Of a DNA stretch of 39,208 bases, positions 10,908 through 19,570 are shown one piece after another. The notes beneath the pieces are model-generated. The model saw only the letters and a list, made by a program, of their open reading frames with translations. It searched no databases and was not told where the DNA came from. Position 1 is the stretch's first letter. Each line of letters opens with the position of its first letter. Origin of the DNA: Pavlovales sp. CCMP2436 (taxonomy: Eukaryota > Haptophyta > Pavlovophyceae > Pavlovales); assembly GCA_026770615.1 (NCBI GenBank), contig MU631526.1, positions 151,098 through 190,305 of the forward strand, written 5' to 3'. The translations under genes were made by a program, and so were the position numbers.

Positions 10908-12472
10908 GGGAGCAGCTCGCCTGCGCCTCGATCGTGGGAGTAGTAGTAGCAGCAGTAAAGCTCTAGGAGTAGTAGGTCTTGCCTGCGCCTCTATCATGCG
11001 CATCGACTGCACGCGCGTCAGCGACGACCAGATCGCCGCCGCCTCCGCCGGCTCCGCGTCGAGCGCCGCGGACGCGGGCGAGCGCCCCATCGCCGCGGCC
11101 TGCGCCGGTCCGTGGAATGCGGCGGCCGCCGCGGCCTCCGCCGTCGCCGAGGCCACCATGCCGGCCATGCGCACTGACCAACTCTCCGGCGTGTAGAGGA
11201 TGAGCTTCGTCGCGCCAATCTGCGCGGCCGTCTCGCACGCGAGCTCCTGCGAGTTGCAGTTGTACACCTCGCCCGACGCGGAGTAGCCGAGGGGCACCAT
11301 GAGAACCACCCAGTCGCGCCGCAGCAGCTCGCTGATGGTCTCCCGGTTCACCTTGCGCACCTCTCCCGAGTAGCCGAAGTCGATGCCGCCGCGCACGCCG
11401 ATCGGGCGCGCGGTGAACAGGTTGTTGGACGAGACGACCTCCACGCCCCGCAGTGGCCGCGGCGCAAACGTGGCGTCGCCCCCGCCACTCAGGGGGCGCG
11501 GCGCAGGCGGCGGTGGCGGCGGCGGCGGCGGCGGGTCACCGTCGGCGCGGGGCGCGGGCAGCGGCGGCCCCGTGCCCTTTCGTCGCATCCGCCCAAACGC
11601 CGGGTCGTCCATCAGCTCCAACCGCGTGGCCGGGTCGAGTCGGTACTGCTCGGACGCGGGCTGCGGCGGTGGTGCGGCCAGCCCGTTGCCGTTGGACATG
11701 GGCGGCGTGCTGGCCCACGAGATGCGAGTGAGCCCACGCGCTAGAGCCGACTCGACCTCCGAGCGTGCGAAGCCTGCCACCTCCTTCACGATGCGCATCG
11801 TCTGTGCATCGGTGATGCGCGTCGCGCCGACGAAGCGCTTCTGCCATCCGATCTGGTCGAGCCGCGCATCGATTTGTGCGCGCAGGCCCACCACGATCAC
11901 CAGCTGTAGACGCGCGTGGGGCGGGGACGGTGGGCCGGGACGGCCGATGAGGGCGCTGTGAGCGAGCGCAATCGCGCTCGCGCGCGCTTAGCTCGAAGGC
12001 GTCGCAGAGGGGGCGCTGCGCTCAGAAATGCGCGCACCTGCACGCCGAGCAAATTGAGCAGCGCGATGTCGTCCATGATGGCCGCGAACTCGGCGGCGCG
12101 CTCGATTGCCTCGCCCGGGATGTGGATCACCATCGCCGAGTCGCGGTGCATTGCGATGTAGGGCGCCGCGTCGCGCAGCAGGTCGGCGAAGTGCGGCTGC
12201 CCGTTCGCAGGTGGCGACGTCTGCGGACGCTCGCCGGAGCCCGAGGCATACCCGCTACCGCTGGCAGCTGCGCGTACGCTCGCGCGCGCGCAGCATGAGC
12301 GGAGCGCACACGCACGTGCCACACGGCGAGGCACCGCCACGTGCGCAAAGCTCAGCGCGGAGAGCAACAGCGCCAGCCGACCGACCGTCATCCGGGGCGG
12401 CGGCGCGGTCCGTCGCGCCGACTCGAGCGGGACCTCGCCCAGCCGTTTCGAAACGTTTTTCTGCTTGGCCAT
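8986..12472 (-). CDS. NAGS: N-acetylglutamate synthase, amino-acid kinase + GNAT type, four exons, probably plastid-targeted
   Basis: It catalyses acetyl-CoA + glutamate to N-acetylglutamate, the first step of arginine synthesis. Exons (-): 12472-12038, 11903-10983, 10548-9541 and 9183-8986; all introns are phase 0 and the total is 2562 nt, 853 aa. Exons 1-2 give the amino-acid-kinase domain: MDDIALLNLLGV, then VEVVSSNNLFTARPIGVR, DFGYSGEVRKV and GYSASGEVYNCNS. Exons 3-4 give the GNAT domain with the acetyl-CoA loop RNLGRGEAML and the plant-type end CLSTHTMQWFVERGFKEV. Intron 2 (10549-10982) has a GC donor; introns 1 and 3 are GT-AG. A Met at 12391 starts MTVGRLALLLSALSFAHVAV, a good signal peptide followed by Arg/Ala-rich sequence; the Met at 12472 has the better start context. 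Large Pro- and Ala-rich inserts interrupt both domains. Confidence 0.88.
9290..9540. repeat. Degenerate simple repeats in NAGS intron 3
   Basis: Short words such as GTAATCATAATGGTAATCA and AGTTAGTTAGT recur through the intron (9184-9540). This is low-complexity expansion, not coding. Confidence 0.6.
10598..10960. repeat. Microsatellite-rich NAGS intron 2
   Basis: The GC-AG intron is dominated by AGT triplet runs (10610-10705), a 27-bp tandem unit containing GGAGCAAAAGCAGGAGAAGG (10785-10855) and an AGCAGG hexamer run (10873-10905). The long open frames through it are artefacts of the repeats. Confidence 0.7.
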
Positions 12473-12564
12473 GCTTGGGAAGCAGTCAAGAAACTACTTG
12501 GCCTTTTTTACCAAAACCAAAACTCAGATTTAAACTTGGTATGAGTTGCGAAGATACTTCTTAA

Positions 12565-12770
12565 CGCAGAATTGGACGGGGAACAACTTCGATCGTGCAG
12601 ACCGACACCTGATTCCGACGAGAAGGACGATAGAATGGCCTCCGAAGTTAGGGTGGTAATTTTGACTCGGATGCTGAAAATACCACCCTCACTTCGGAGG
12701 CCGTTTCCTTGTACTTCCTGTTAGAATCAGGTGTCGAACCACAGCACAGAAGTTGTTCCCCGCTCAATTA
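12565..12770. mobile_element. Hairpin MITE-like element
   Basis: It has two nested inverted repeats. The outer arms (about 12577-12615 and 12724-12762) share GGGAACAACTTC and CGACACCTGATTC with their complements. The inner arms 12637-12663 and 12677-12702 share GGCCTCCGAAGT and AGGGTGGTA. The loop is about 13 bp. Related half copies occur near 5442-5482 and 14990-15110. Confidence 0.65.
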
Positions 12771-13240
12771 TGCGCTTAGGGGTATCTTCAAGGTTTGGTA
12801 ACTATGACGAGAACCATGCCTGGCATCGTTATTTTCTAAAGTTCAGGCCTGGCCCGCTTGTTTCGGAAGGACGAGAAAATGGCATATTTGAACAATTTCA
12901 CTGGCATACTCCTGACCGTTTTACTAAGAGTCATTAATTGGGCGCAGTAGGAACCCTAAAGACACAAATTTTAAAAATGGACGGTGAACAATTTTGGTGC
13001 AACTTCCAGGCTTGACATCTGATTCGAAAGCGATCGTCAAGAATATGTAGGGGAGTGAGAGAACGGAGTGACGGTGGTACATATTTCAGAATACGAGTCA
13101 ACCAAAAATCCTCATTTTGAATGCCCTCATCAGTGCCTGAAGAATAGGTGTCCATGGGTCAAAATCCGAATTAGTGGCCACTCCGGGGGGAAATTCGAAA
13201 AAGTCCGGTGAAAATCCTCCGGAGCAACTCAGGGACCGGA

Positions 13241-13349
13241 GGTGGTGTCGCGGAGTTAGTTGTAGATTCGTGAATGGGGCGGTTCTGCAACCAATTCCGC
13301 GGCACCACTGCCCCATTCACGAATCTACAACTAACTCCGCGGCACCACT
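13241..13349. repeat. 40-bp-stem palindrome
   Basis: The left arm 13241-13280 and right arm 13310-13349 are near-perfect inverted copies (two mismatches seen) with a 29-bp loop. The loop carries a third partial copy of CCGCGGCACCACT. No gene is associated. Confidence 0.75.
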
Positions 13350-14018
13350 TCGGGAACCATGACTTTCTTTTCGCTTCCGAACGCTGAGAATCGGGAATGT
13401 TAGTTAACACTAAGTATGTTGTCGACCCTAGAGGCACCTGAGAGGCACACGAGGTGGGCTCTGACCGTCGAGAAGGGCTCTATTCGACATCAGCTATCAA
13501 CACTTAGCGCGCAGGGGTGACCAATGTCTACTTCTTCGTCCCAGCCATCACTTTTCCCCCTCCCCAGTGCGGAATCGTGCCACTAATTCGGATTTCGACC
13601 CCCATGTACATCAATAAATGTGTTCCCCGTCAAATCGTACGCGTCTATTGAGATCTTCAAAGTTTGAAGATGTTTTTGTAATTGTTGTACTGTAGAATAT
13701 CAGATGTTACTCATTGGGTCTGTGAGTGGATACCACCTGATGAACCATGCATGCTGAACCGTTAATAATGAATAAACTTTAGTACACTGCAAACTTTTGT
13801 TCATTGGAACGGTCAAAACATATCAAAATTATCATCCTCGACGAGGTCACTAGTCAGTTGCCAGTCATTTAAGAGCATAATTGTACTGACTGCATGCGAA
13901 CAGGTGCAGACACTGTGCTACGATGAGGCATGGCGAATGCTGACAGACATACACGTGCGTTTACGGCTTGTGCGATGAGCCGAGCCAGCGTTCACAAAGA
14001 TCGCCGCAGAGCCTGGCT
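13350..14018. other. Intergenic stretch, no gene recognised
   Basis: Moderately AT-rich sequence with stops in all frames. A diverged piece resembling the hairpin repeat family (TTCCCCGTCAA, ATCTTCAAAGTTTG) lies near 13620-13670. Nothing else was seen. Confidence 0.4.
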
Positions 14019-14890
14019 TTAGTTCATCCCCGAGCCGCCGCGCCTCAGGGTGGACTTGCCGCAAATGCAGCTGTATAGGACGCGGAAGAAGCAAAACAAA
14101 AGGCATGGCCCGAGCACGCAGCAGGCGACGATGATCCAGGCGATGGCGGGCCCCTCGACGCCACACTGCCCCCAGCACCATTTGTGTGCAGTTGAGTTGA
14201 ATACCATCTTGATGTCGTTGCCGGCTACCTCCTGCAGGGCAAGGGTTGCGCGGGGGGCAAGCGGATGCGGGACACGATCATGTCAGCTCGGACGAGGGGC
14301 GACTTTCAATGCGGGCTGTGCGCGGCAGGAGCCGGCGCGCACGGTCTGCGCGAAGTTTGGGCCCGCAATGCCGTTGCCCGCCCAGCAGAGGTTCTCCCAT
14401 GTATGCTTGAGCGTGGTTGTCCGTGGGCCGAAGAGCGGGAGCTGAACGATGGTGGTCACATAACTGGTCGCGTTCTTTACCCACACGCTGGACCAGGAGA
14501 TGGAAGCGGGAGGTTGGGGGGGGGGGTACGCTGTCAGGACTTCGTCTGGCAGAACGCAGGTTGGCAGCGCGTCACTTACCAGCCAGGATGGTTTTTGGTG
14601 CAGGTCTCGCACGTCGTATACTTGGTTGGCTGGCACTTGCAGGTCGCACGGCTAGTCGTGTAGACCGGGCAGGTGCCAGGGCCTGTGAGCCAGTCGCCGA
14701 CCTTCGGCTCGGATTTTGAGTAGGCGAGTTTGCATTTGCCCGTCGAGAAGCACCAGGCGCAGGCCGAGTCCTCGCCATCGTCGGTGTTGGCTCGCGTACA
14801 CGAGCTGCAGTCGTCCTGCTGCGCGCAGTAGTTGCCGCTCGTCGCACGCGCGAAGAAAAGCAGCAGCGCGAGCGCGAGGGGGTAACTCAT
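14019..14890 (-). CDS. Small Cys-rich type I membrane protein, three exons
   Basis: Exons (-): 14890-14580, 14487-14343 and 14231-14019; the sum is 669 nt, 222 aa. The introns are GTAAGT...CCAG (92 nt) and GTGCGC...CTGCAG (111 nt). The N-terminus MSYPLALALLLFFARATSG is a clear signal peptide. The ectodomain is Cys-rich and PSI/EGF-like in flavour (CAQQDDCSSC, ACAWC, CKCQPTKYTTCETC), then NLCWAGN and KWCWGQCG. A transmembrane segment (AIAWIIVACCVLGPCLLFCF) precedes a short basic tail ending RRGGSGMN. Joining exon 1 to exon 2 creates another Cys codon, which supports the splice. It is probably a surface or endomembrane protein. The function is not recognised. Confidence 0.6.
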
Positions 14891-14989
14891 CGGACAGCAG
14901 GAAGTGCAGCAAGTTGGTCTGCTGCTTATTCGTGCCCAGTTCCAAGCGGCCAGACCGAGTCACATACTTTTTACGCCCCCTCACTTTGA

Positions 14990-15110
14990 AGGCCATTTTC
15001 TTCTACTCCCCATTAGAATCGGGTGTCGGACCATCAGTACTGAAGTTGTTCCCAGTAAAATTCTGCGTCTAGGGGTTTCTTCAAGGTTTGGAACCTATTA
15101 CAGATCCCTA
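14990..15110 (+). repeat. Half copy of the hairpin MITE family
   Basis: It resembles the right half of the element at 12565-12770: GGCCATTTTC, TTAGAATCGGGTGTCGGACC, TGAAGTTGTTCCC and GGGGTTTCTTCAAGGTTTGG. The left half is missing. Confidence 0.5.
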
Positions 15111-15204
15111 TCAGGCATGTTATCCCGAAATAATGTTCAAGCCAAACCCTTTACACCCCTGTTCCGCTGAAAATAAGTGCCAGCCAGGTGCAAAGCTGCC
15201 CCTG

Positions 15205-15510
15205 CCGGTTGCCTAAGGCGAGATATTGCTTTTTTTTGCCACTATGTTCAATTTATATTGGCTACATCCCACTGTAAATATGGCAAGGTTATTGCTTTGA
15301 TATGTTGCCCATATACATGTAACAAAATATCCTCGCTGCAATTTACCTTAAATATATGTTAAGTATGTGATTAAAAAATCTTCGCTGCAATATGACTCAT
15401 TGCTTTTCTTTTGGCACTGTGAATATGGCAAAATATTGCAAAAATACTGAGAAAAAATCTTCGCTGGTAATAGTGGAAAAAACATTGCCAATATCTCGCT
15501 TATCCCAACG
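15205..15510 (+). mobile_element. AT-rich MITE-like repeat, copy B
   Basis: This is an opposite-orientation relative of 4918-5247. It begins near AAGGCGAGATATTGC and ends near CCAATATCTCGCTTATCCCA, so its ends form an inverted repeat. It has no coding capacity. Confidence 0.6.
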
Positions 15511-15712
15511 GCTGCCGGGAGCCCGGGACCGACCTTCTTTTTTAAAGTTAAACCCCCTAATCCTATAGTTTTAAGGTATAAAATTAAAATGACGTGCGCT
15601 AATGGGCAGCTCGCCTAACCGTCAGGGCGGTAATCTCCAACCCCTGGTCTAGTCCCAGGCGGCGGGGTGACTCAATAATCCTCCACTTATCTTAAAAAAA
15701 CTCTCTCCTCAT
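15511..15712. other. Short intergenic stretch with a tRNA-like B-box
   Basis: It contains GGTCTAGTCCC within a GGCAGCTCG...GGCGGCG context, vaguely tRNA- or SINE-like, but no cloverleaf could be made. It lies just downstream of the OTU-like ORF (-). Confidence 0.25.
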
Positions 15713-16389
15713 CTAAGGTGGTTGCGGTTGTTGGCCTGGGATAAGTGGTTTGGTTCCTCTGTAGTGTGAGCCGATGTTGCTGTGTATCACGCGGATGGGC
15801 GTGGGTCCGAGGTCTGTTTGTCGGGGTGTGTTTATCAGTGTGACTAGTGAATGTTGTCGGAGCCTGCGTGCCCCTGGTCTTGGTGCTGCTGGTGGCGCCC
15901 ATTGGACGCTTTGAAGTTTTTTTGGTAGTGGATGGGCTGGGTGAGGTAAGTTGGGGTTTGGGCCTGCCATATGAATAAATAAGGTTGGGGTCACGTCTAT
16001 TCCCACCTGCTTGTGAGTGGCTACAGGGGATCGCGGGCAATAAGAACGGCGCTTTTTGAGGCTGAGGCTGAGTTTTTTAGCAAATTATATACAAACAATG
16101 CTTAAATTTGATTAAATTACATACGAACAATGCAAAAAAAGAGGCTCAGTTTCTTAACACGACGGTTTCTTATTGCCCGCGATCCCCTGTATTGCTATGT
16201 CGATCCGTAGGATGGTTGCTATGCTGTAGAACATGTTGTTGTGTATCCAACCGACTTCCTTTGCCTGGTATGCCATCGACCACATGGGAGCGGTGCTGTT
16301 GCCACAGGGATCTGTTGGGTCTTCGTCGGGCCATTTGAGGTCCAAGTGGTTCTGGACGTTTTCAGGTAGCGCCCGGGCGTGGGCTATGG
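15713..16389 (-). pseudogene. 3' half of an OTU-like domain ORF, split from its 5' half by the viral element and by a MITE
   Basis: Reading (-) from 16389, the frame gives AIAHARALPENVQNHLDLKW, then TAPMWSMAYQAKEVGWIHNN and IATILRIDIAI, where the MITE (16189-16024) interrupts. After removing the MITE and one TA the frame continues ATHKQVGIDVTPTLF to a Pro/Thr/His-rich tail, PIRVIHSNIGSHYRG, and TAG at 15713. E-x-x-W, then a hydrophobic strand, then the late S-H-Y match the second half of OTU-family cysteine proteases. The first half is at 33966-34414. The gene may belong to an older mobile element rather than to a resident host gene. It is certainly split here, although each piece remains open. 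Confidence 0.55.
16024..16189. mobile_element. 166-bp MITE, copy 1, with TA target duplication
   Basis: The terminal inverted repeats start CAGGGGATCGCGGGCAATAAG at 16024 and end with the complement at 16189. TA flanks both ends (16022-16023 and 16190-16191), as for Tc1/mariner-type MITEs. The interior is AT-rich with two ATACAAACAATGC-like repeats. It is nested in the OTU-like ORF. A second copy is at 38968-39133. Confidence 0.85.
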
Positions 16390-16394
16390 CTCGG
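16390..16394. repeat. Left 5-bp target site duplication (CTCGG) of the viral element
   Basis: CTCGG here is repeated at 33966-33970. Keeping only one copy rejoins the interrupted ORF in frame. Confidence 0.7.
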
Positions 16395-16930
16395 TGTGTG
16401 TATGGTAAGTTACGAGCCAGGACAGTTTTGAAACCCGTGTGCCCCAAATTCTGTCCTGGCATGTCCCGGTGTGTTTCCCGTGTGCTACATCATGCGTGAT
16501 TCTGTGCGTTTTGGTCGGTCCCATCCGTTCGTTTTGGTTTTCGTGTGTGTTTCGTTTTTGTCGAAATGACGGTTTTGTGGAGAACGCGCGTGTCTGGGTG
16601 GACCGTGTTTGCAAACCCGTGGGAGTCGTGTGGTGGCACGGTGGAGTGTGAGTGGCCGAATCGTTCCGTACCAGGACAGTTTTGGTTTCCGCAGACGGGC
16701 GCAGAAGGTGTCTGAGTGGACCGTGTTTGCAAACCCGTGGGAGTCGTGTGGTGGCACGGTGGAGTGTGAGTGGCCGAATCGTTCCGTACCAGGACAGTTT
16801 TGGTTTTGGCGGAGAAGTGCCGGGGTGGACCGTGTTTGCAAAACCGTGGTGGTCGTGTGGTGGCACGGTGGAGTGTGAGTGGCCGAATAGTTCCGTACCA
16901 GGACAGTTTGCAGACGGACGCAGAAGGTGT
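16395..16930 (+). repeat. Left terminal inverted repeat with internal tandem units
   Basis: It is the reverse complement of 33507-33961. Its inner part has three tandem units, marked by GTACCAGGACAG at 16668, 16786 and 16895 (periods 118 and 109 bp). The right repeat has only two such units, so the arms differ by about one unit. Confidence 0.9.
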
Positions 16931-17486
16931 CATGGTGCTGGTGTGGTGTGGAGGGGCGATGTGGAGGCGATGTAGTGGCGATGTGGAAGCGGACATGGTC
17001 GTTGGTGAAGTTGAAGCGGACATAGGTGGTGGCGATGTGGAAGCGGACATGGTCGTTGGTGAAGTTGAAGCGGACATGGTCGTGGCGATGTGAAAAGCGG
17101 ACGTGGTCGCGCGAGGTCGACGAGGTGGAAAGGGCCGCCGCCGCCGAGTACAAGCCGACTCCTAGTTGGTCCACCAAGTCTCCCAAGGACCCTCCCGTCT
17201 TTTTACGTTCCGCCCGGAGTCGCTCAACGATCCTCCCATCTTTTTTGTCGCCGTCTTTTTTGATCCTCCCGTCTTTTTTGTTGCCGTCATTTTTGATCAT
17301 CCCATATTTTTTGTCACCGTCATTTTTGATCATCCCATCTTTTTTGTCACCGTCATTTTTGATCATCCCATCTTTTTTCAAGTAGAAACCCACCCGATCA
17401 AATAAGATCGCGCACGGGGTTAGCGCACGATCGTAAAAGAGAATGACTTGGAAAAGCCGCTTGATCAAAAGAGAGCAATCGCGCAC
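16485..17486 (-). CDS. Repeat-rich ORF running from the left end into the terminal repeat (uncertain)
   Basis: An open frame of 333 codons. The N-terminal 40 residues are hydrophobic. Then come four 11-residue repeats of the form KKDGMIKNDGD, a plausible protein-like stretch (IVERLRAERKKTGGSLGDLV), two 18-residue repeats around DHVRFNFTN, and His/Thr/Pro-rich sequence encoded by the terminal repeat. Both tandem arrays have periods divisible by three (33 and 54 bp), which would fit coding constraint, but the terminal-repeat part is probably not protein. No family is recognised. It could also be a chance frame through repeats. Confidence 0.25.
   Translation of the reverse strand: MRDCSLLIKRLFQVILFYDRALTPCAILFDRVGFYLKKDGMIKNDGDKKDGMIKNDGDKKYGMIKNDGNKKDGRIKKDGDKKDGRIVERLRAERKKTGGSLGDLVDQLGVGLYSAAAALSTSSTSRDHVRFSHRHDHVRFNFTNDHVRFHIATTYVRFNFTNDHVRFHIATTSPPHRPSTPHQHHDTFCVRLQTVLVRNYSATHTPPCHHTTTTVLQTRSTPALLRQNQNCPGTERFGHSHSTVPPHDSHGFANTVHSDTFCARLRKPKLSWYGTIRPLTLHRATTRLPRVCKHGPPRHARSPQNRHFDKNETHTKTKTNGWDRPKRTESRMM
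16980..17095. repeat. 54-bp tandem repeat
   Basis: GATGTGGAAGCGGACATGGT starts units at 16980 and 17034, followed by a partial unit. The period is 18 codons. Confidence 0.8.
17246..17379. repeat. 33-bp tandem repeat, four copies
   Basis: Units of GTCACCGTCATTTTTGATCA plus CCCATCTTTTTT repeat four times with minor changes. The period is 11 codons. Confidence 0.85.
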
Positions 17487-17764
17487 TCAGATGAAAACAC
17501 GTGAAATTTTGGAGTTGACTCACGGGGCGCTTAGGCAAAAATAATAAAAAAAAGGTTTTTTTTGATTTGTAAAAATGATCCTCTGGAATTCTGAGAATAC
17601 TAAAGAGAACACTATATAAAATATATATATGCTAAAAGAATCAATAAAGATCGAGCGAGAATTCCAGCAGGATCTCGTTTTTGATCGTCGTCGAAACCAT
17701 GGTTGATCAAAAATGATCGTGATGACGTTTTTGATCCAGACACGGTGATGTTGCAGTGTAACTT
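17487..17764. other. AT-rich interval downstream of the capsid gene
   Basis: It has many A/T runs and TTTTTGATC words. An 82-codon frame (-, 17768-17520) is Phe/Ile-rich and looks fortuitous. No gene is supported. Confidence 0.4.
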
Positions 17765-19036
17765 TCAATTTTCATACGACATCAATCCATTCTGTACTAC
17801 AACGACTTTTTCATGTAATACAAAAATGTTAAGATAGCAGGCAGGATTACTCGGTGAGATTTTAGACTCAAACACGACGTGAAGGTTCTGGGTGGACACC
17901 CCATCCGAAAGAGTATCTCCTCCCGACGGGAAAGCCGACAGGGACAAACCCACGGCATAGCCATCCGTAAGGTACTGCTCGGCACTGATGCACGAACGAG
18001 CACTCGCGTCCAACACCCTGGTACCAAACGTCCTTGCAAGCTCAAAGCGTGCTTCCGAAGCGCTGTTTGTGCAGTTTATTGCGGACTGGAGGATCACTTG
18101 ACTGCCCACGCGGAAACGATAGTCAATCATTCCTGCCTTGGTGCGCTGCGAGATTAGCTTGCGAGAAAAGCCGTTTGTGACAGCGCTCTCGCGAAGAATT
18201 ACAAAGATTGAAGAGGCCTGGCTCACACGCACCGGTATCTGCGCTGAAATAAAGCCCGAATTGGGTGAAACCGTAGAACGAAAATGCGAATAATCCATAG
18301 TCGGACAGTGTATGATATCATTGAGACCGTCGATCATCGCTTTCTCGACCTGGCCATCAATGCGCACCTGACTGATATGCAATTTGATGTCGCTCACCGT
18401 GCACCCTGAAAGTGCTGACTGGGCATCCGCGTAGGTGCCCCAATTCGTTTGCACACTCCATTTCACCTCTAGCCGGACACTGTCTTGAAGTTGCGACAAA
18501 GGAATTGCCTTCATAGCAAGCGTTCCGAGCACGTTCATGACGGGGAGCGCCACCATGAGCGAACCACCTGCTGGAATTGTAGCACCCGCGCGCGAATAAT
18601 AAGAATTTTTTAAATCGGCAGCCGTAGAAATTGAAGTAGGGAGGAAATCAGCCACACCGCGAACCGTTCCCGAGGAGCGAAGCGAATCCAAATCGGTGGT
18701 GTAATCCTGTACCAGAGCGAATAGGGCACCATACTCATCTATACTAGAAATGCAGACCGAACTAAAATAGACGCTCAAGCTTTGAATACAAGCATGCGCA
18801 CCACCGTCAAGCGTCATCGCGGCAGGATTACCGTTCGTGATCGTGAAAGACAAAACGGTCTGTGATGAGTCCAGATGCATTCCTGGGGTGCTGCACGGTA
18901 TGGAGAATTCTGCCTTGGAATCTCCAGTATGTGGTGCACCTCCGCTCGTTGGCGTCAGATATGATCGTATCTGCTCACATGGTGGTGTGACCGCTCTGGG
19001 GATGTAATTGAAAAATTCTGGTAGCGCCTCAGTCAT
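17765..19036 (-). CDS. Major capsid protein, double jelly-roll, PLV type
   Basis: A 423-aa intact protein starting MTEALPEFF. Residues about 40-130 show the opening pattern of PLV/polinton capsid proteins: an F-x-I-P segment, L-D-S-S-Q-T-x-L-x-F, T-N, then a strand and an S-I-D-E-Y-G-x-L helix. The second half includes HISQVRIDGQVEK and a long strand-rich region (FISAQIPVRVSQASSIFVIL), consistent with the second jelly roll. It should form the hexameric capsomers of the icosahedral shell. The next genes on this strand are the small 92-codon ORF and the penton, so a virion cluster is evident. The length is at the short end for double-jelly-roll proteins. An A/T-rich segment containing ATATCGCACGCTAATA precedes the start. 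Confidence 0.8.
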   Translation of the reverse strand: MTEALPEFFNYIPRAVTPPCEQIRSYLTPTSGGAPHTGDSKAEFSIPCSTPGMHLDSSQTVLSFTITNGNPAAMTLDGGAHACIQSLSVYFSSVCISSIDEYGALFALVQDYTTDLDSLRSSGTVRGVADFLPTSISTAADLKNSYYSRAGATIPAGGSLMVALPVMNVLGTLAMKAIPLSQLQDSVRLEVKWSVQTNWGTYADAQSALSGCTVSDIKLHISQVRIDGQVEKAMIDGLNDIIHCPTMDYSHFRSTVSPNSGFISAQIPVRVSQASSIFVILRESAVTNGFSRKLISQRTKAGMIDYRFRVGSQVILQSAINCTNSASEARFELARTFGTRVLDASARSCISAEQYLTDGYAVGLSLSAFPSGGDTLSDGVSTQNLHVVFESKISPSNPACYLNIFVLHEKVVVVQNGLMSYEN

Positions 19037-19215
19037 TTTTGGTTGTTATGTATTAGCGTGCGATATTTAATTTGATTGACGCGAATTTACACAAAATTGT
19101 TGATCTATTCTTATTTTTTTTGTTTTTTTGTTTATGCATAGCGCTGCTGCTGTGCGGTTGCAGCCCTTTCGAATTGTGAGGTCAGCCCTCGCAGGTCACG
19201 CGACTGGCCTACATT

Positions 19216-19494
19216 TCAAGCAAGGTCGCCGACACGATTTGCGGCACGAGAGGCCATGTCGACGAAATTTGACGCGTCCCGACCAACACCGATTAGTTCT
19301 CCCACACCGGGGATCCGCCCGAGCTCGCTCTTCTCGAGTGCGTTCAACCCAGACCGGGCAAGTTGTGCAAATTTTGTGCCAATGGCCGACCCTTTATGAA
19401 GAAAATTACCAGCCGCGTTCTCGAACCTCTGAACCGCAGGGAGAGCTCGAGCTCCAAAGCCAGCTACACGTCCCACACATTTTCCAAATGGCAA
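19216..19494 (-). CDS. Small Gly/Ala-rich protein, possible minor virion component
   Basis: A 92-codon frame between the major and minor capsid genes and on their strand. The N-terminus (PFGKCVGRVAGFGARALPAV) is Gly/Ala-rich and amphipathic; the rest alternates hydrophobic and basic residues. The position and composition recall membrane-active minor virion proteins of adenovirus-related systems, but no homology is claimed. The frame begins with TTG and has no ATG nearby. An upstream ATG near 19530 is one base out of frame, so the start may have been lost by a small deletion. Confidence 0.4.
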   Translation of the reverse strand: MPFGKCVGRVAGFGARALPAVQRFENAAGNFLHKGSAIGTKFAQLARSGLNALEKSELGRIPGVGELIGVGRDASNFVDMASRAANRVGDLA

Positions 19495-19570
19495 TTTAAA
19501 AGGTGCCCTATTGTGTGATTGTCATAGATTTTTAATCGTTTCAGTGTACGTCAATTTCGAACACGCATGA

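Noticed and set aside
10632..10982. Coding extension of NAGS exon 2 through the repeats
   Set aside because: It yields only Leu/Pro/Ala homopolymer-like sequence, and the GNAT exon joins cleanly after splicing.
15590..15665. Possible tRNA or tRNA-derived SINE
   Set aside because: There is a B-box-like GGTCTAGTCCC but no cloverleaf with matching acceptor, D and anticodon stems could be formed.
17520..17768. 82-codon minus-strand ORF after the capsid gene
   Set aside because: Its composition follows A/T runs, with no ordered motif and a position in a low-complexity interval.
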